A DNA stretch of 64,000 nucleotides from Variovorax sp. 54 (GCF_002754375.1 NZ_PEFF01000001.1:1488001-1552000); one strand, 5' to 3'. Shown: positions 52,267 through 61,539, counted from the stretch's first letter. The notes: generated by a model from the letters alone, not told the origin. Numbers and translations: made by a program.

Positions 52267-53343
52267 ATGCCGATCCCATCGCAGACTGTGCCGATCCAGC
52301 CCTCGCCCTTCACGGCCGCCGCGCTGCGCGAGGACGATTTCAACGCCGCGCTGATCCGCCTGCCCGCCGACCGCCCGCTCGCGCTGCCGGCCCTGCACGA
52401 CGGCGCCAGCCGCGAGGTGCGCTGGCCCGACGACGGCGGCCGCATCCTGCGGCTGCGCACCCTGCCGTGGGAAGGCGCGAGCGCGCTGTACTTCGATTTC
52501 AGGTTGAACGACGACCTGCATGTGCAGCTGGCGCCCGGCAACGAGCTGCTGCTGACCTTCTTTCTCGCGGGCCACGTCACGGGCGAGATCGGCAGCGCGC
52601 AAGGCCGGCCGCTCGACTTCCGCGTCGACCGCGCACTGCTGCGCACGCCGAACCGCGACGGCGGCTACCTGATCCACATTCCCGGCGCGTGCCGCAACAA
52701 CTTCGTGCAGTTCCGCCTGCGGCGCGACCTGCTGCCGCGCTGGCTGCATGCGCTGGGCGTGCGGCTGCCCGCGCGGCAGATGAGCGAGCTGGTCGAGCGC
52801 GACGACGGCCGGGTGCTGTGCAACGCGGCGCTCACGCCGCGCGTGCGCGACTGCCTGGCGCGCATCGGCGACGAGCCCTCCGATCGGCCCGCCTTCGTGC
52901 CGCTGTTCCATGCGCGCGCGACCGAGCTGCTGACCTGCGTGCTGCTCGACCTGGAACAACTGCTGCGTCCTGCGCGTTCAGAAGACACCCACGGTGGTGC
53001 GGCGGCGCAGACGGTGCGCAGGCTGCGCGCACTGCTCGGAGAGGCGCCGGCGCAGGCCTGGACGGTCGACGCGCTCGCGCAGCGGCTCGACCTGCGCGCC
53101 ACGCGGCTGCAGGCCCATGTGAAGGAGGCCGAGGGCACGACGGTCTACGGCCTGCTCGTGGCCGAGCGGTTGGCACTGGCCGCACGGCTGCTGCGCGACA
53201 CGCAGCTCAGTGTGCAGGCCATCGCGGCCGAAGCGGGATGGGAATGCCACGGCCGCTTCACCGCGGCGTTCCGCAAGCAGCACGGCGTGGCGCCGCGCGA
53301 CTACCGCTTGCAGCAGGCGCCGCCGGCCAACAGCGGCGCCTGA
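52267..53343 (+). CDS. AraC-family transcriptional regulator
   Basis: A 358-residue regulator. A variable N-terminal sensing domain covers residues 1-240. The C-terminal pair of helix-turn-helix motifs comprises the first at about 265-285 (VDALAQRLDLRATRLQAHVK) and the second at about 312-335 (SVQAIAAEAGWECHGRFTAAF). The AraC signature end is P-R-D-YR. It diverges from the Bug-racemase-Rid-acylase operon, which it probably controls through the 59-bp gap between them. Inducer unknown. Confidence 0.9.
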   Translation: MPIPSQTVPIQPSPFTAAALREDDFNAALIRLPADRPLALPALHDGASREVRWPDDGGRILRLRTLPWEGASALYFDFRLNDDLHVQLAPGNELLLTFFLAGHVTGEIGSAQGRPLDFRVDRALLRTPNRDGGYLIHIPGACRNNFVQFRLRRDLLPRWLHALGVRLPARQMSELVERDDGRVLCNAALTPRVRDCLARIGDEPSDRPAFVPLFHARATELLTCVLLDLEQLLRPARSEDTHGGAAAQTVRRLRALLGEAPAQAWTVDALAQRLDLRATRLQAHVKEAEGTTVYGLLVAERLALAARLLRDTQLSVQAIAAEAGWECHGRFTAAFRKQHGVAPRDYRLQQAPPANSGA

Positions 53344-53362
53344 AGAATCACCGCAAAGCGAC

Positions 53363-54610
53363 TCAGCCGCGGGGGCGTGCCAGCAGCGTGTTCGACGGCA
53401 GCGTCTCGTCGAGCAGCTTGCGCGCCGTTTCCACGCCCGCCACCGGCAGCAGCGCAGCATCGAGCAGGCCCACCTGCACCAGCACGCTCGCCTGGTCCCA
53501 GTAGATGTGCTCGTGGTAGAGCTTGTCGCCACGGAACTTGATGACCGCGAGCAGCGGGATCTCCACGCGCTTTCCGGTCGGCGCCACGCCGGGCAGCATC
53601 CACGGAATTTCGGTAGTGTGGGTGAAGCAGAACAGCATTTCGTCGACCACCTGCGTCGCGCCCACGGTGCGCGAGATCGGCACCAGCGAGGTGTCGGGCG
53701 GGTTGCTGTTGACGAAGTGGTTCGTATAGAACGCGTGCAGGTTCTTGTAGCCCACGCCGCCGGTCATGGTCGGGATGTGGTTCACGTAGGGCTCGGCCAC
53801 CATCGTGCCCATGGTGTCGTCGACGTTGCGGGTGCCGAACTCGTACTCGCAGTGCTTGTCCCACAGCGCGGCCAGGTCGTAGTTCGGGCCGATGGCCGAC
53901 TTCAGCGCGGCCACGCTGCGCTCGTGCGCCATGAGCGCCGAGGCGCGGTGGAAGTGCTCGCCACCCACACGCGCGAAGGCATGGTCGACGCCGGGGTACA
54001 CATGCACCTCGACATTCGGCCGGCCGCGCAGGGTCTGCACGATGCGGTCGCGCGCCTCGGGCGGGCAGAAGCCGTCGAGTTCGGCCACATGCAGCGCCAG
54101 CTTGCAGCGGATGCGGTCGGCCTCGTCGAGCGCGGCGTCGATGCCCACGCCGTAGTAGCCCACGGCCACGTCGGCGTCGGTGCGGCAGGCCGCGAGGTAG
54201 GCGAGCTTGCCGCCCAAGCAGAAGCCGAGCACGCCGACCTTGCCGCCGGGCACCTCGGGGCGCTGGCGCAGCGCGGTGATGGCGGCCTGCATGTCCTGCA
54301 TGCCGAGCGCTTCGTCGAAGCCCTGGTAGAGCGCAAAGGCGCGCTGCCAGTCGTCGGGTGCGTAGCCCAGCTGCACGTCGGGCTCCTGGCGCCAGAACAG
54401 GTCGGGCACGAGCACCACATAGCCTTCCTCGGCGTAGTAGTCGGCCACGTCGCGCATGGTCTTGTTGACGCCGAAGATTTCCTGCGCGAGCACCAGGCCC
54501 GGGCCGGTGCCGCCGCGCGGCAGGGCGAGGTAGGCGCCGAAGCTGCCGCTGCCGTCAGTGGTCTGGATGCGGATGTCTTGCGACGACGATGGGGATGCCT
54601 TGTTCTGCAT
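53363..54610 (-). CDS. Dienelactone hydrolase fused to a SnoaL/NTF2-like domain
   Basis: A 415-residue two-domain protein. Residues ~12-240 are a dienelactone hydrolase (alpha/beta hydrolase): EIFGVN near residue 44, nucleophile elbow GFCLGG with Cys near 136, and GVDHAF with the catalytic His near 220. Residues ~265-400 form a SnoaL-like NTF2 fold (LWDKHCEYEFGTRNVDDTM ... VIKFRGDKLYHEHIYWDQ) of the kind found in polyketide cyclases and small isomerases. The fusion suggests hydrolysis of a lactone or enol ester plus a second step. Last gene of the monooxygenase cluster, 51 bp after the StyA2B gene. Confidence 0.88.
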   Translation of the reverse strand: MQNKASPSSSQDIRIQTTDGSGSFGAYLALPRGGTGPGLVLAQEIFGVNKTMRDVADYYAEEGYVVLVPDLFWRQEPDVQLGYAPDDWQRAFALYQGFDEALGMQDMQAAITALRQRPEVPGGKVGVLGFCLGGKLAYLAACRTDADVAVGYYGVGIDAALDEADRIRCKLALHVAELDGFCPPEARDRIVQTLRGRPNVEVHVYPGVDHAFARVGGEHFHRASALMAHERSVAALKSAIGPNYDLAALWDKHCEYEFGTRNVDDTMGTMVAEPYVNHIPTMTGGVGYKNLHAFYTNHFVNSNPPDTSLVPISRTVGATQVVDEMLFCFTHTTEIPWMLPGVAPTGKRVEIPLLAVIKFRGDKLYHEHIYWDQASVLVQVGLLDAALLPVAGVETARKLLDETLPSNTLLARPRG

Positions 54611-54661
54611 GGGTGTGTGACTCCGTTCAATGCTGAAAGGTGGACGTGGGGAACCAGGGGC

Positions 54662-56395
54662 TCACTGTACGCATTCCGGATGGCGCGTCGTGACCTGGTA
54701 GTAGCCCGAGTGAAAAACCAGCGGCTCGCCGTCGAAGCGTTCGTAGCCTTCGACCTCGCCGATGAAGATCAGGTGGTCGCCACCGTCGTACTGCCGCACG
54801 TTGCGACACACGAAGCGCGCGAGCACGCCATTGAGCAGCGGCACGCCGGCCGTGCCTTCGCAGCAATCGACGCCACCGAACTTGTCGGCCTGCGGTGTCG
54901 AGAACTGGCGCGACAGATGGTGCTGCGGCGCAGCCAGCACGTTGATCGCGAAGTGGCTCGCGCCGGTGAAGTCGGCCACGCTGGGCGCCTGTCGTGCGAG
55001 GCTCCACAGCACCAGCGGCGGATCGAGCGACACCGACGAGAACGAGTTGGCCGTCATGCCCACGCGGCGCCCGTCGAGCGCGCGCGTGGTGATGACCGTG
55101 ACGCCGGTGCTGAACTGGCCGAGCGCCTTGCGAAAGTCGCGCCGGTCGAAGCGATCGACCACCGCCTCGCGCGCCTTCGTTTCGAGAAAGCGGTCGGCCT
55201 CGGCCGCGTCGAACCACCAGGGCGCGAAGTTGCGCGGATCGTCGAAACCGTTGACCACGGCACTCGCCACCGCGGGCATGTGCGTGGCGCTCTGCAGCAG
55301 CTTCTGCAGGTGCGGCGCGGGCGGGGCGAGCAGGCTGTGCGTCCAGTCGGTGGCCCAGCGGGCGTAGCCCTCCCAGTAGCGGTCGAAGGTCTGCTGCATC
55401 CACGCAGCATCGAAGGGTGCATCGCCGTGTTCGAGGATGCGCTTGAGGTAGATGTCGGCCGCCTTCGCCGCGTTGTTCGAACCCTGCCCCGTGATCGGGT
55501 CGTTGAGCACCACGGCATCGGCAAGCCCGAGCACCTGGCGGCCCGAAGGCAGCGTGGCGACCGGGTGACGCACCACGGGCGTGACGCGGCCACGCAGCAT
55601 GCCGTGGTCGTCGGTCAGCTCGATGTGCGCGCAGCGCTCGGCCTCCCAGGGCAGGAAGGTGGCAAGGATCTGTTTGCTGCGCGCCAGGTGCTCCTGCGGC
55701 GTCTTCACGCCGTCCCAACAGTCCATGGGACCACCGGGCACGCCTTCGAACACCATGATCTCGCACGGGCCGCTGGTGGTGAGCGCGGGGAACACGAAGT
55801 ATTCGCCGACACCCGGAATGAGGTTGAAGCTCACGGCCGAGAAGGACTCGCGCGGGCGCATGCCCTTCACGTAGGTAAGCGCCAGCGCGCGCTGCGGCTG
55901 GTCGAACGGCGAGCGCGCCGCGTCGCGCGGGAACAGCGCCGAGATCTCGCCCTTGCCGCTCGCGATGACCACGAGGTCGTGCGTGCGCGCGCAATCTTCC
56001 AGCGTGTCGAGGTCTGCGTCCTGGTGCACGAGGCGGCCGCCGCGCGCTTCGAACAGCTGCATCCACGCAGCAATCTTCAGGCGCTGGTCGACCGACTGCG
56101 CGGGACCGTCGAGCTTCGCCTCCCACGCGACGGCGCGGTGGCCCTCGGGGCTGCGCACCGACATGCCGATGCCCTCGACCACCGGGCAGGTGTCAGCCCA
56201 GCTGTCGAGCCCGAGCTCGCGCTCGGTCTGCAGCGCGGTCTCGAACATGCACTGGCTGGACATCACCGGCCCGTCGAAGATCTCCTGCGCGGTGCGGTTC
56301 GCATACACCGTCACCGCGTACCCCTTGGCCAACAGGCCCAAGGCGAGCTGCATGCCGGACTGGCCGGCGCCGACGATGGCCACGCGTCGTGTCAT
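54662..56395 (-). CDS. styA2B: Self-sufficient two-component-type flavin monooxygenase fusion StyA2B
   Basis: A 577-residue fusion. Residues ~1-410 are an StyA-type FAD monooxygenase: GAGQSGMQLALGL at the start, KGEISALFPRDAA, NDPITGQGSNNAAKAAD near 310. Residues ~415-577 are an StyB-type flavin reductase (LGQFSTGVTVITTRALDGR, TANSFSSVSLDPPLVLW), so one chain both makes reduced FAD with NADH and uses it. Fusions of this kind, paired with a separate StyA1, are known from Rhodococcus and Variovorax; the Variovorax pair is reported to favour sulfoxidation over styrene epoxidation. It lies 13 bp after the StyA1 gene. Substrate here is not readable from sequence. Confidence 0.92.
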   Translation of the reverse strand: MTRRVAIVGAGQSGMQLALGLLAKGYAVTVYANRTAQEIFDGPVMSSQCMFETALQTERELGLDSWADTCPVVEGIGMSVRSPEGHRAVAWEAKLDGPAQSVDQRLKIAAWMQLFEARGGRLVHQDADLDTLEDCARTHDLVVIASGKGEISALFPRDAARSPFDQPQRALALTYVKGMRPRESFSAVSFNLIPGVGEYFVFPALTTSGPCEIMVFEGVPGGPMDCWDGVKTPQEHLARSKQILATFLPWEAERCAHIELTDDHGMLRGRVTPVVRHPVATLPSGRQVLGLADAVVLNDPITGQGSNNAAKAADIYLKRILEHGDAPFDAAWMQQTFDRYWEGYARWATDWTHSLLAPPAPHLQKLLQSATHMPAVASAVVNGFDDPRNFAPWWFDAAEADRFLETKAREAVVDRFDRRDFRKALGQFSTGVTVITTRALDGRRVGMTANSFSSVSLDPPLVLWSLARQAPSVADFTGASHFAINVLAAPQHHLSRQFSTPQADKFGGVDCCEGTAGVPLLNGVLARFVCRNVRQYDGGDHLIFIGEVEGYERFDGEPLVFHSGYYQVTTRHPECVQ

Positions 56396-56408
56396 GCGCT
56401 GGCTCCGC

Positions 56409-57656
56409 CTACGCTGCTGCCGCTACAGCAGCGCAGGTGTCGAGGTAGCGGTCGGCCTCTTGCGGGTCGGCGAACCACGGGAAGAAGGTGCGCGGATCGT
56501 CGAAGCCGTTGGCGATGGCGCTGGCCATCGGCGGCACGGCGCCGGCGCTGCCGAGCAGCTTGAGCACATGCGGCGGCGGCGGTGCGAGCAGCATGTTGGT
56601 CCAGCGCGTGACCCACTGCGCGTAGCCGAACCAGTAGCGGTCGAAGGTCTGCTGCATCCACGGCGCATCGGCTGCGCCGTCGCCGCGCGCCAGGATGCTC
56701 TTCAGGTAGGTGTCGGCGCACTTGGCCGCGTTGTTCGAGCCCTGCCCCGTGATCGGGTCGTTGAGCACCACCACGTCGGCCAAGCCCAGCACCTTGCGGC
56801 CCGAAGGCAGCGTGGCGATCGGCTTGCGCACGGTGGGCGCAAAGCGGCCGGCGAGGATGCCGTTGTCGTCGGTGAGTTCGATGTCGGCGCAGCGCTCGGC
56901 CTCCCAGGGCGTGAAGGTGTCGAGAATCCACTTGCTGCGCGCCAGGTGCTCCTGCGGCGTCTTCACATCGGCCCAGCAGTCCATCGGGCCGCCGGGCACG
57001 CCTTCGAACACCATGATCTCGCACGGGCCCGTGGTGGTGAGCGCTGGGAACACGAAGTACTCGCCCACGCCCGGGATCAGGTTGAAGCACACGGCCGAGA
57101 ACGGCGTGCGCGGGCGCATGCCTTTCACGTAGGTGAGCGCCAGTGCGCGCTGCGGCTGGTCGTAGGTCGACTTGGCGGCGTCGCGCTCGAAGAGCTTCGA
57201 GATCTCGCCCTTGCCGCTGGCCACCAGCGTGAGGTCGTGGCTGCGGGTGCAGGCTTCGAGGTCGTCGATGCCGGCGTCCTTGAAGACCAGCTCGCCGCCC
57301 TTTTTCTGGAACTGCGCCATCCACGCCGGCACCTTCACGCGCTGGTCGACCGACTGCGCGCTCGAGTTCAGCCGCGCCGCCCATTCGATGGCCTTGGCGC
57401 CCTTCTGCTCGGGGTGCGGCACGGCGAAACCGATGCCGTCGACCGTGGGGCAGTCGTTGGCCCACTGGTCGAGCCCGAGGTCGCGCTCGACCTGCAGCGC
57501 GGTGTGGAACATGCACTGGCTCGACATGACCTTGCCGTGGCGGATGTCGTCCGCCGAGCGGTTGCTGTACATGGTGACCTCGTAGCCTGCGTCCAGCAGG
57601 CCGAGTCCCAGTTGCAGGCCCGACTGGCCCGCGCCGACGATGGCGATTCGCTTCAT
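56409..57656 (-). CDS. styA1: StyA1 flavoprotein monooxygenase (styrene monooxygenase-like)
   Basis: A 415-residue single-component oxygenase subunit closely similar along its length to the first 410 residues of the downstream fusion, showing an ancient tandem duplication. FAD-binding GAGQSGLQLGLGL at the N-terminus, SGKGEISKLF near residue 155, NDPITGQGSNNAAKCAD near 310. It lacks a reductase domain and presumably takes reduced FAD from the StyB part of the fusion protein. ATG 57656 follows an SDR gene by 52 bp in the same direction. Confidence 0.92.
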   Translation of the reverse strand: MKRIAIVGAGQSGLQLGLGLLDAGYEVTMYSNRSADDIRHGKVMSSQCMFHTALQVERDLGLDQWANDCPTVDGIGFAVPHPEQKGAKAIEWAARLNSSAQSVDQRVKVPAWMAQFQKKGGELVFKDAGIDDLEACTRSHDLTLVASGKGEISKLFERDAAKSTYDQPQRALALTYVKGMRPRTPFSAVCFNLIPGVGEYFVFPALTTTGPCEIMVFEGVPGGPMDCWADVKTPQEHLARSKWILDTFTPWEAERCADIELTDDNGILAGRFAPTVRKPIATLPSGRKVLGLADVVVLNDPITGQGSNNAAKCADTYLKSILARGDGAADAPWMQQTFDRYWFGYAQWVTRWTNMLLAPPPPHVLKLLGSAGAVPPMASAIANGFDDPRTFFPWFADPQEADRYLDTCAAVAAAA

Positions 57657-57708
57657 GGCTTGTTCCTTCTTTGGTTGTCTCGTGGTGTTGTGGTTGTGTG
57701 CGGAGGGA

Positions 57709-58503
57709 TCAGGGTTCCATCAGGCGGGGAATGGCTGGCGCGGCCTGCTCGGGGCCCATGGCGGAGTAGCCGCCATCCACCGCGTAGTCGGCGCCGGTGA
57801 CGAAGCTCGCGTGCTCGGAGCACAGGAACAGCACCACCTGCGCCACCTCGTCGGGGTCGCCGACGCGCCCGAGCAGGTGGTAGGGCGCGGCCACGCGGTC
57901 GGTGCGCGCGCGGTCGCCGCCGGTCAGCTGGTCCATCACGGCCGACCAGGTCCAGCCCGGCGAGACGCTGTTCACGCGGATGCGGTCGGGTGCGAGGTCC
58001 ATCGCCATGTTGCGCGTGAGCTGCGCCATCGCGGCCTTGCTCACGGGGTAGAGCCAGCGCCCGGTCTGGGCCACGCGCGACGAGATGCTGGTGAAGTTGA
58101 CCACCGCCCCGCCGCCGGCCGCCACCATGTGCGGATGCACCGCCTGCAGCATCGCGACGGCGCTGGCCACGTTCACGTTGAACGAGGTGAGCCAGTCGGC
58201 GCGCGGCGACTTGAAGCCGTCGTCCACGTACGAGCACGCCAGGTTGACGAGAAAGTCCACGCCGCCGTGGCGGACCGCCGCCTCGTCGACGCAGGCCTTC
58301 ACCTGCGCGTCGTCGGTGATGTCGGTGCGCACGAAGCGCACCCCGGCACCGAGCGCGTCGGCCAACGGCTGGCCCTTGTCGGCGTCGATGTCGGCGATGA
58401 CCACCTTCACGCCCGCCGCGTGGAAGGCGCGCACCACGCCGGCGCCAATCAATGTCGAACCACCCGTGACGATGGCGCTTTTGCCTTCGAGACCCTTGAA
58501 CAT
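57709..58503 (-). CDS. Short-chain dehydrogenase/reductase
   Basis: A 264-residue classical SDR. NAD(P)-binding T-G-G-x3-I-G as TGGSTLIGAG at residues 13-22; an Asp after beta-2 (IADID) favours NAD(H). The usual NNAG is replaced by NLACS near residue 90. Catalytic Ser (FTSISS) and YPVSK (Tyr near 157, Lys near 161) are present, as is the C-terminal VDGGYS. It is the first gene of the minus-strand cluster with StyA1, StyA2B and the hydrolase, and likely oxidises or reduces an alcohol/ketone of the same pathway. It diverges from an AraC regulator across 183 bp. Confidence 0.9.
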   Translation of the reverse strand: MFKGLEGKSAIVTGGSTLIGAGVVRAFHAAGVKVVIADIDADKGQPLADALGAGVRFVRTDITDDAQVKACVDEAAVRHGGVDFLVNLACSYVDDGFKSPRADWLTSFNVNVASAVAMLQAVHPHMVAAGGGAVVNFTSISSRVAQTGRWLYPVSKAAMAQLTRNMAMDLAPDRIRVNSVSPGWTWSAVMDQLTGGDRARTDRVAAPYHLLGRVGDPDEVAQVVLFLCSEHASFVTGADYAVDGGYSAMGPEQAAPAIPRLMEP

Positions 58504-58686
58504 GACGCTTGCTCTCCTCGGTTGAATCGCCGGTTCGGCGAATGGGCCAAAGGTAGAGCGCCAGGCCTCACTGGCCGATCCCGAAAACGCAGGCGCTGTC
58601 CCTGCCGCGCAGGTTTTTTCGGGGGTGCCAAGGGACGGCCCGAATTGTGGGCTGGAAGGCTTTTTGCTACGGTCACTGCGCTTCCC

Positions 58687-59718
58687 ATGGAAACCGCCAC
58701 CGCCCCACGGCTGCCGCTGCAGCGTTACCGTTTGTTCGAGAGCCACGACATGGACGAGGCGCGCGAAAGCGTGGCCCGCGTGTTCTGCCCGCACGGCCTC
58801 ACGATGCTGCGCCCGCGCACCGAACTGGACGCCTGCCACCACAGCGCGCGCCTGCATCGCGACGTGAGCCTCAATTACGTACAGTACGGCCCCGGCGTGC
58901 AGATCGATCCGGGCTACCTGCAAGACTTCTTCCTGTTGCAGATTCCGTTGCGCGGCGGCGCCGACATCCGCTGCGGCGGCCAGCAGGTCGAAGCCACGCC
59001 GCGCATCGCCTCGCTGCCCTCGCCCACTGAACTGCTGTCGATGCGCTGGGCCGACGACAGCCCGCACCTGATCGTGCGCATCGCGCGCGCGGCGCTGCTG
59101 TCACGGCTCGAGGCGCTGCTGCAGGCGCCCGTGCGCCAGCACCTGGTGTTCGACCTCGGCGTGCCACTGGACAACCCCGCGCTCGCGCCGCTGGTGCACT
59201 TCATCGACTACCTGCGGCTCACGCTCGACGCCGGCAATGCGTTGCAGGGTGGCGGGCGCCTGGCCGAGCATGCCGAGGAATACCTGATGTCGAGCCTGCT
59301 GATGTCGGCGGGCCACAACCACTCGCGCGCGCTCGCCGGCGACGCGCAGCGCCACCTGCTGCCGCGCGCGGTGCGCAAGGCACAGGAGTTCATGGCCGCG
59401 CACGCCGAGCAGCCGCTGTCGCTGGCCGATGTGTGCCGCGAGGCCGGCTGCAGCGCGCGCGCCCTGCAGCTCGCGTTCCGCCAGCATGCGGGCCAGGGGC
59501 CGATGGAGTTCCTGCGCGAGCTTCGGCTGGACCGCGTGCGCGCCGAGCTGCAGGCCGCATCCACACGCACCGGAGTGCGCGACGTGGCGGAGAAGTACGG
59601 TTTTCTGCATCTGGGCCATTTCGCGGCCCAGTACCGCGCGCGCTTCGGCGAGCGGCCCTCGGAAACGCGCGCCCGCTGCGCACCGAAAGAAGACACCTGT
59701 CAACAAAGCCGGGCGTGA
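58687..59718 (+). CDS. AraC-family regulator with an AraC-binding-like sensing domain
   Basis: A 343-residue protein. The N-terminal ~200 residues resemble the beta-barrel effector domain of the AraC group that controls aromatic degradation (NYVQYGPGVQIDPGYLQDFF, LPSPTELLSMRW). The C-terminus has the two helix-turn-helix motifs (LSLADVCREAGCSARALQLAF near 255-275; VRDVAEKYGFLHLGHFAAQY near 305-325). Start ATG 58687; the open frame continues upstream only as antisense of the SDR gene. It probably activates the divergent SDR-StyA1-StyA2B-hydrolase operon. Confidence 0.9.
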   Translation: METATAPRLPLQRYRLFESHDMDEARESVARVFCPHGLTMLRPRTELDACHHSARLHRDVSLNYVQYGPGVQIDPGYLQDFFLLQIPLRGGADIRCGGQQVEATPRIASLPSPTELLSMRWADDSPHLIVRIARAALLSRLEALLQAPVRQHLVFDLGVPLDNPALAPLVHFIDYLRLTLDAGNALQGGGRLAEHAEEYLMSSLLMSAGHNHSRALAGDAQRHLLPRAVRKAQEFMAAHAEQPLSLADVCREAGCSARALQLAFRQHAGQGPMEFLRELRLDRVRAELQAASTRTGVRDVAEKYGFLHLGHFAAQYRARFGERPSETRARCAPKEDTCQQSRA

Positions 59719-60012
59719 TCGGCCCGCAATCTGGCAAGGATCGTGCGGGTACTGACCGGATCTGCACGCATCCGGCCTAGACTCCCCGGCATGAACGCCC
59801 AGCCTTCCCTCCACACCTTGACGTCCCGCCCCGGCGGCTACACGCCGGTGTTTGCGTGGATGACAGCGGCGGCTCAGCAGACGCCCGCACATTCCTGAGC
59901 CCGGCGGTCCGCCTCTTTCCCTTCTCTTTCAGCGCAAACCATCGACCGCCGGGCACCCGCCCCGCGCGGCTGCGCCCCCGTCATCCGGGGTCGCGTTCGA
60001 CTGGAGTGCGTC
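59719..60012. other. Intergenic region with a possible 35-codon gene
   Basis: 294 bp between the AraC and universal stress protein genes. It contains one short plus-strand frame, 59791-59898 (starts MNAQPSLHTLTSRPGGY), with no convincing ribosome site and no recognisable family. A GGAG precedes the stress protein start at 60013. Nothing else stands out. Confidence 0.4.
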
Positions 60013-60966
60013 ATGCATCACCATCAGGTTCAGCGGGAGCACATGCTTCCCGGCGGCGGCGCCGCGTCCAACACGCCTTCTTTTCAATCCATCCTGGCCG
60101 TCACCGATCTCACGGCACGCGGGAACCGCGCGGTCGAGCGGGCGGCCCTGCTCGCCGCCGAACATGGCGCACTGCTGAAGCTCATGTACGCGCCCGCGGA
60201 CTTCGCGCCGTTCGCGCACGCCGAAGCGGCAACCGCGCTCGCAGGGCTGACCCGGTCGATGGCTTCGCGCTTCGACGTGCTGGTCAAGCAGGTCGCCGGA
60301 CCCAGCGGTGGTCTCGTGCAGATCGTCGACGAGGCTCGCTACGTCGACCTCGTGGTGCTGAGCCACGAACGCGACCGCTCGCCCGGCGCGTTCTTCACCG
60401 GCCAGCCCGTGGAGCGGTTGCTGCGGCAGCTGCGCTGCCCGGTGCTCGTGACCCGGCTCGACACGCGCCTGCGCTACGGCCGCATCCTGGTGGCCGTCGA
60501 CTTCACGCCCGCATCGCGCGAGCTCGTGAGCCTGGCCCACGGCCTCGACCCCACCGCGGCGCTGGAGCTGTTTCACGCGCTCAACACGATGCACGAAAGC
60601 AAGCTGCGCTATGCAGAGGTGTCGGACCACGCCATCAAGACCTACCGCCACGACAGCATGCGGCAGGCGCGCGAGCGCTTGTTCTCGCTGACCGACTCGT
60701 CGAGCGCGCGGCGCAACCGCGTGCTGTCGGCCATCGGCCGCGGCGACCCGGCGCGGCAGGCCACGGTGCAGCAACAGCACGCACGCGCTGAGCTGCTCGT
60801 GGTCGGCAAGCGCCGCGCCCATCCGCTGTCCGACTTCCTGTTCGGCAGCGTCGCGCAGCGCGTGCTGTGCTGGGCCACAGGCGACGTGCTCGTGATGCCC
60901 ACCGACCGGCGCGCCGACAGCCCGTCCTCCGTCGTCATTTCGAGGAAGCTGCAAGATGTTCGCTGA
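60013..60966 (+). CDS. Universal stress protein, two UspA domains
   Basis: A 317-residue cytoplasmic protein with two Usp-type halves: the first begins ILAVTDLTARGNRAVERA near residue 27, the second ILVAVDFTPASRELV near residue 157. The second half retains the late VVGKRR ... FLFGSVAQRVL element, related to the nucleotide-binding G-2x-G-9x-G-S motif but with changes, so ATP binding is uncertain. Its last codons overlap the next gene by 11 bases, implying joint expression. Confidence 0.88.
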   Translation: MHHHQVQREHMLPGGGAASNTPSFQSILAVTDLTARGNRAVERAALLAAEHGALLKLMYAPADFAPFAHAEAATALAGLTRSMASRFDVLVKQVAGPSGGLVQIVDEARYVDLVVLSHERDRSPGAFFTGQPVERLLRQLRCPVLVTRLDTRLRYGRILVAVDFTPASRELVSLAHGLDPTAALELFHALNTMHESKLRYAEVSDHAIKTYRHDSMRQARERLFSLTDSSSARRNRVLSAIGRGDPARQATVQQQHARAELLVVGKRRAHPLSDFLFGSVAQRVLCWATGDVLVMPTDRRADSPSSVVISRKLQDVR

Positions 60967-61471
60967 AGACCCGCTCATCAAGTACCCGCTGCGCCAGTCG
61001 CTGCTGCCCGGCGCAGAAGGCCTGGCCGTCTTCGCCCAGCGCGGGCCGGTCGACTGGCTCTCGCGGCCCGACCAGTACGTCTTCATCTGCGAAGGACGCG
61101 GCGGCCGGATCTACGCAGCGAACGAGGCCTCGCTCGAGGAAGCCCAACAGCTCATCAGGGACGCGCACGGCGACCAGGTCGTCTCGCGCGATCCCGAGAT
61201 CCACACCTTCGTCGATCCGGAATTCGATGCCGTGGTCGAGCCGATCATGTTCCTGCGCCTGAAGAGTCCGCGGGCCTACGCGACGGTGCTGCGTGACGAA
61301 CTCGATCGACGCCGCGCCGACGTTCGCGAAGAAGACCTGCAGCGGCACGACGTCGTGATCCGCGCCGAAGTGCGGCTGGCCGATCTCATGGGCTATGCGA
61401 AGGCTGCACTCGAGATGTCGAACGGGTCGGCGGTGATCTGGAACTGGCTGCTGCGGTACGGGATGGCCTAA
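60956..61471 (+). CDS. Protein resembling isolated EF-G domain V (EFG_C-like), no GTPase domain
   Basis: A 171-residue protein. Residues ~90-170 follow the pattern of the last domain of elongation factor G: VEPIMFLRLKSP, a two-Arg RR after a helix, VRLADLMGYAKAALEMSNG, and an aromatic-rich last strand. In EF-G this region reads EPIM-V-V-P-EY, LN-RRG, VPL-EMFGYAT-LRS-T-G. The first ~85 residues (GAEGLAVFAQRGPVDWLSR ...) are not recognised. No G motifs are present, so it cannot act as a translocase; it may bind the ribosome or be a divergent relic. It overlaps the stress protein gene and is probably co-expressed. Fold assignment is by eye and should be treated as moderate. Confidence 0.65.
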   Translation: MFAEDPLIKYPLRQSLLPGAEGLAVFAQRGPVDWLSRPDQYVFICEGRGGRIYAANEASLEEAQQLIRDAHGDQVVSRDPEIHTFVDPEFDAVVEPIMFLRLKSPRAYATVLRDELDRRRADVREEDLQRHDVVIRAEVRLADLMGYAKAALEMSNGSAVIWNWLLRYGMA

Positions 61472-61539
61472 GGGCTTCGACCCGTCTCTTCCCACAAACC
61501 CGGTAGCCGGCTGGCAGGCAGCGCCGCTAGATTCGCGGC

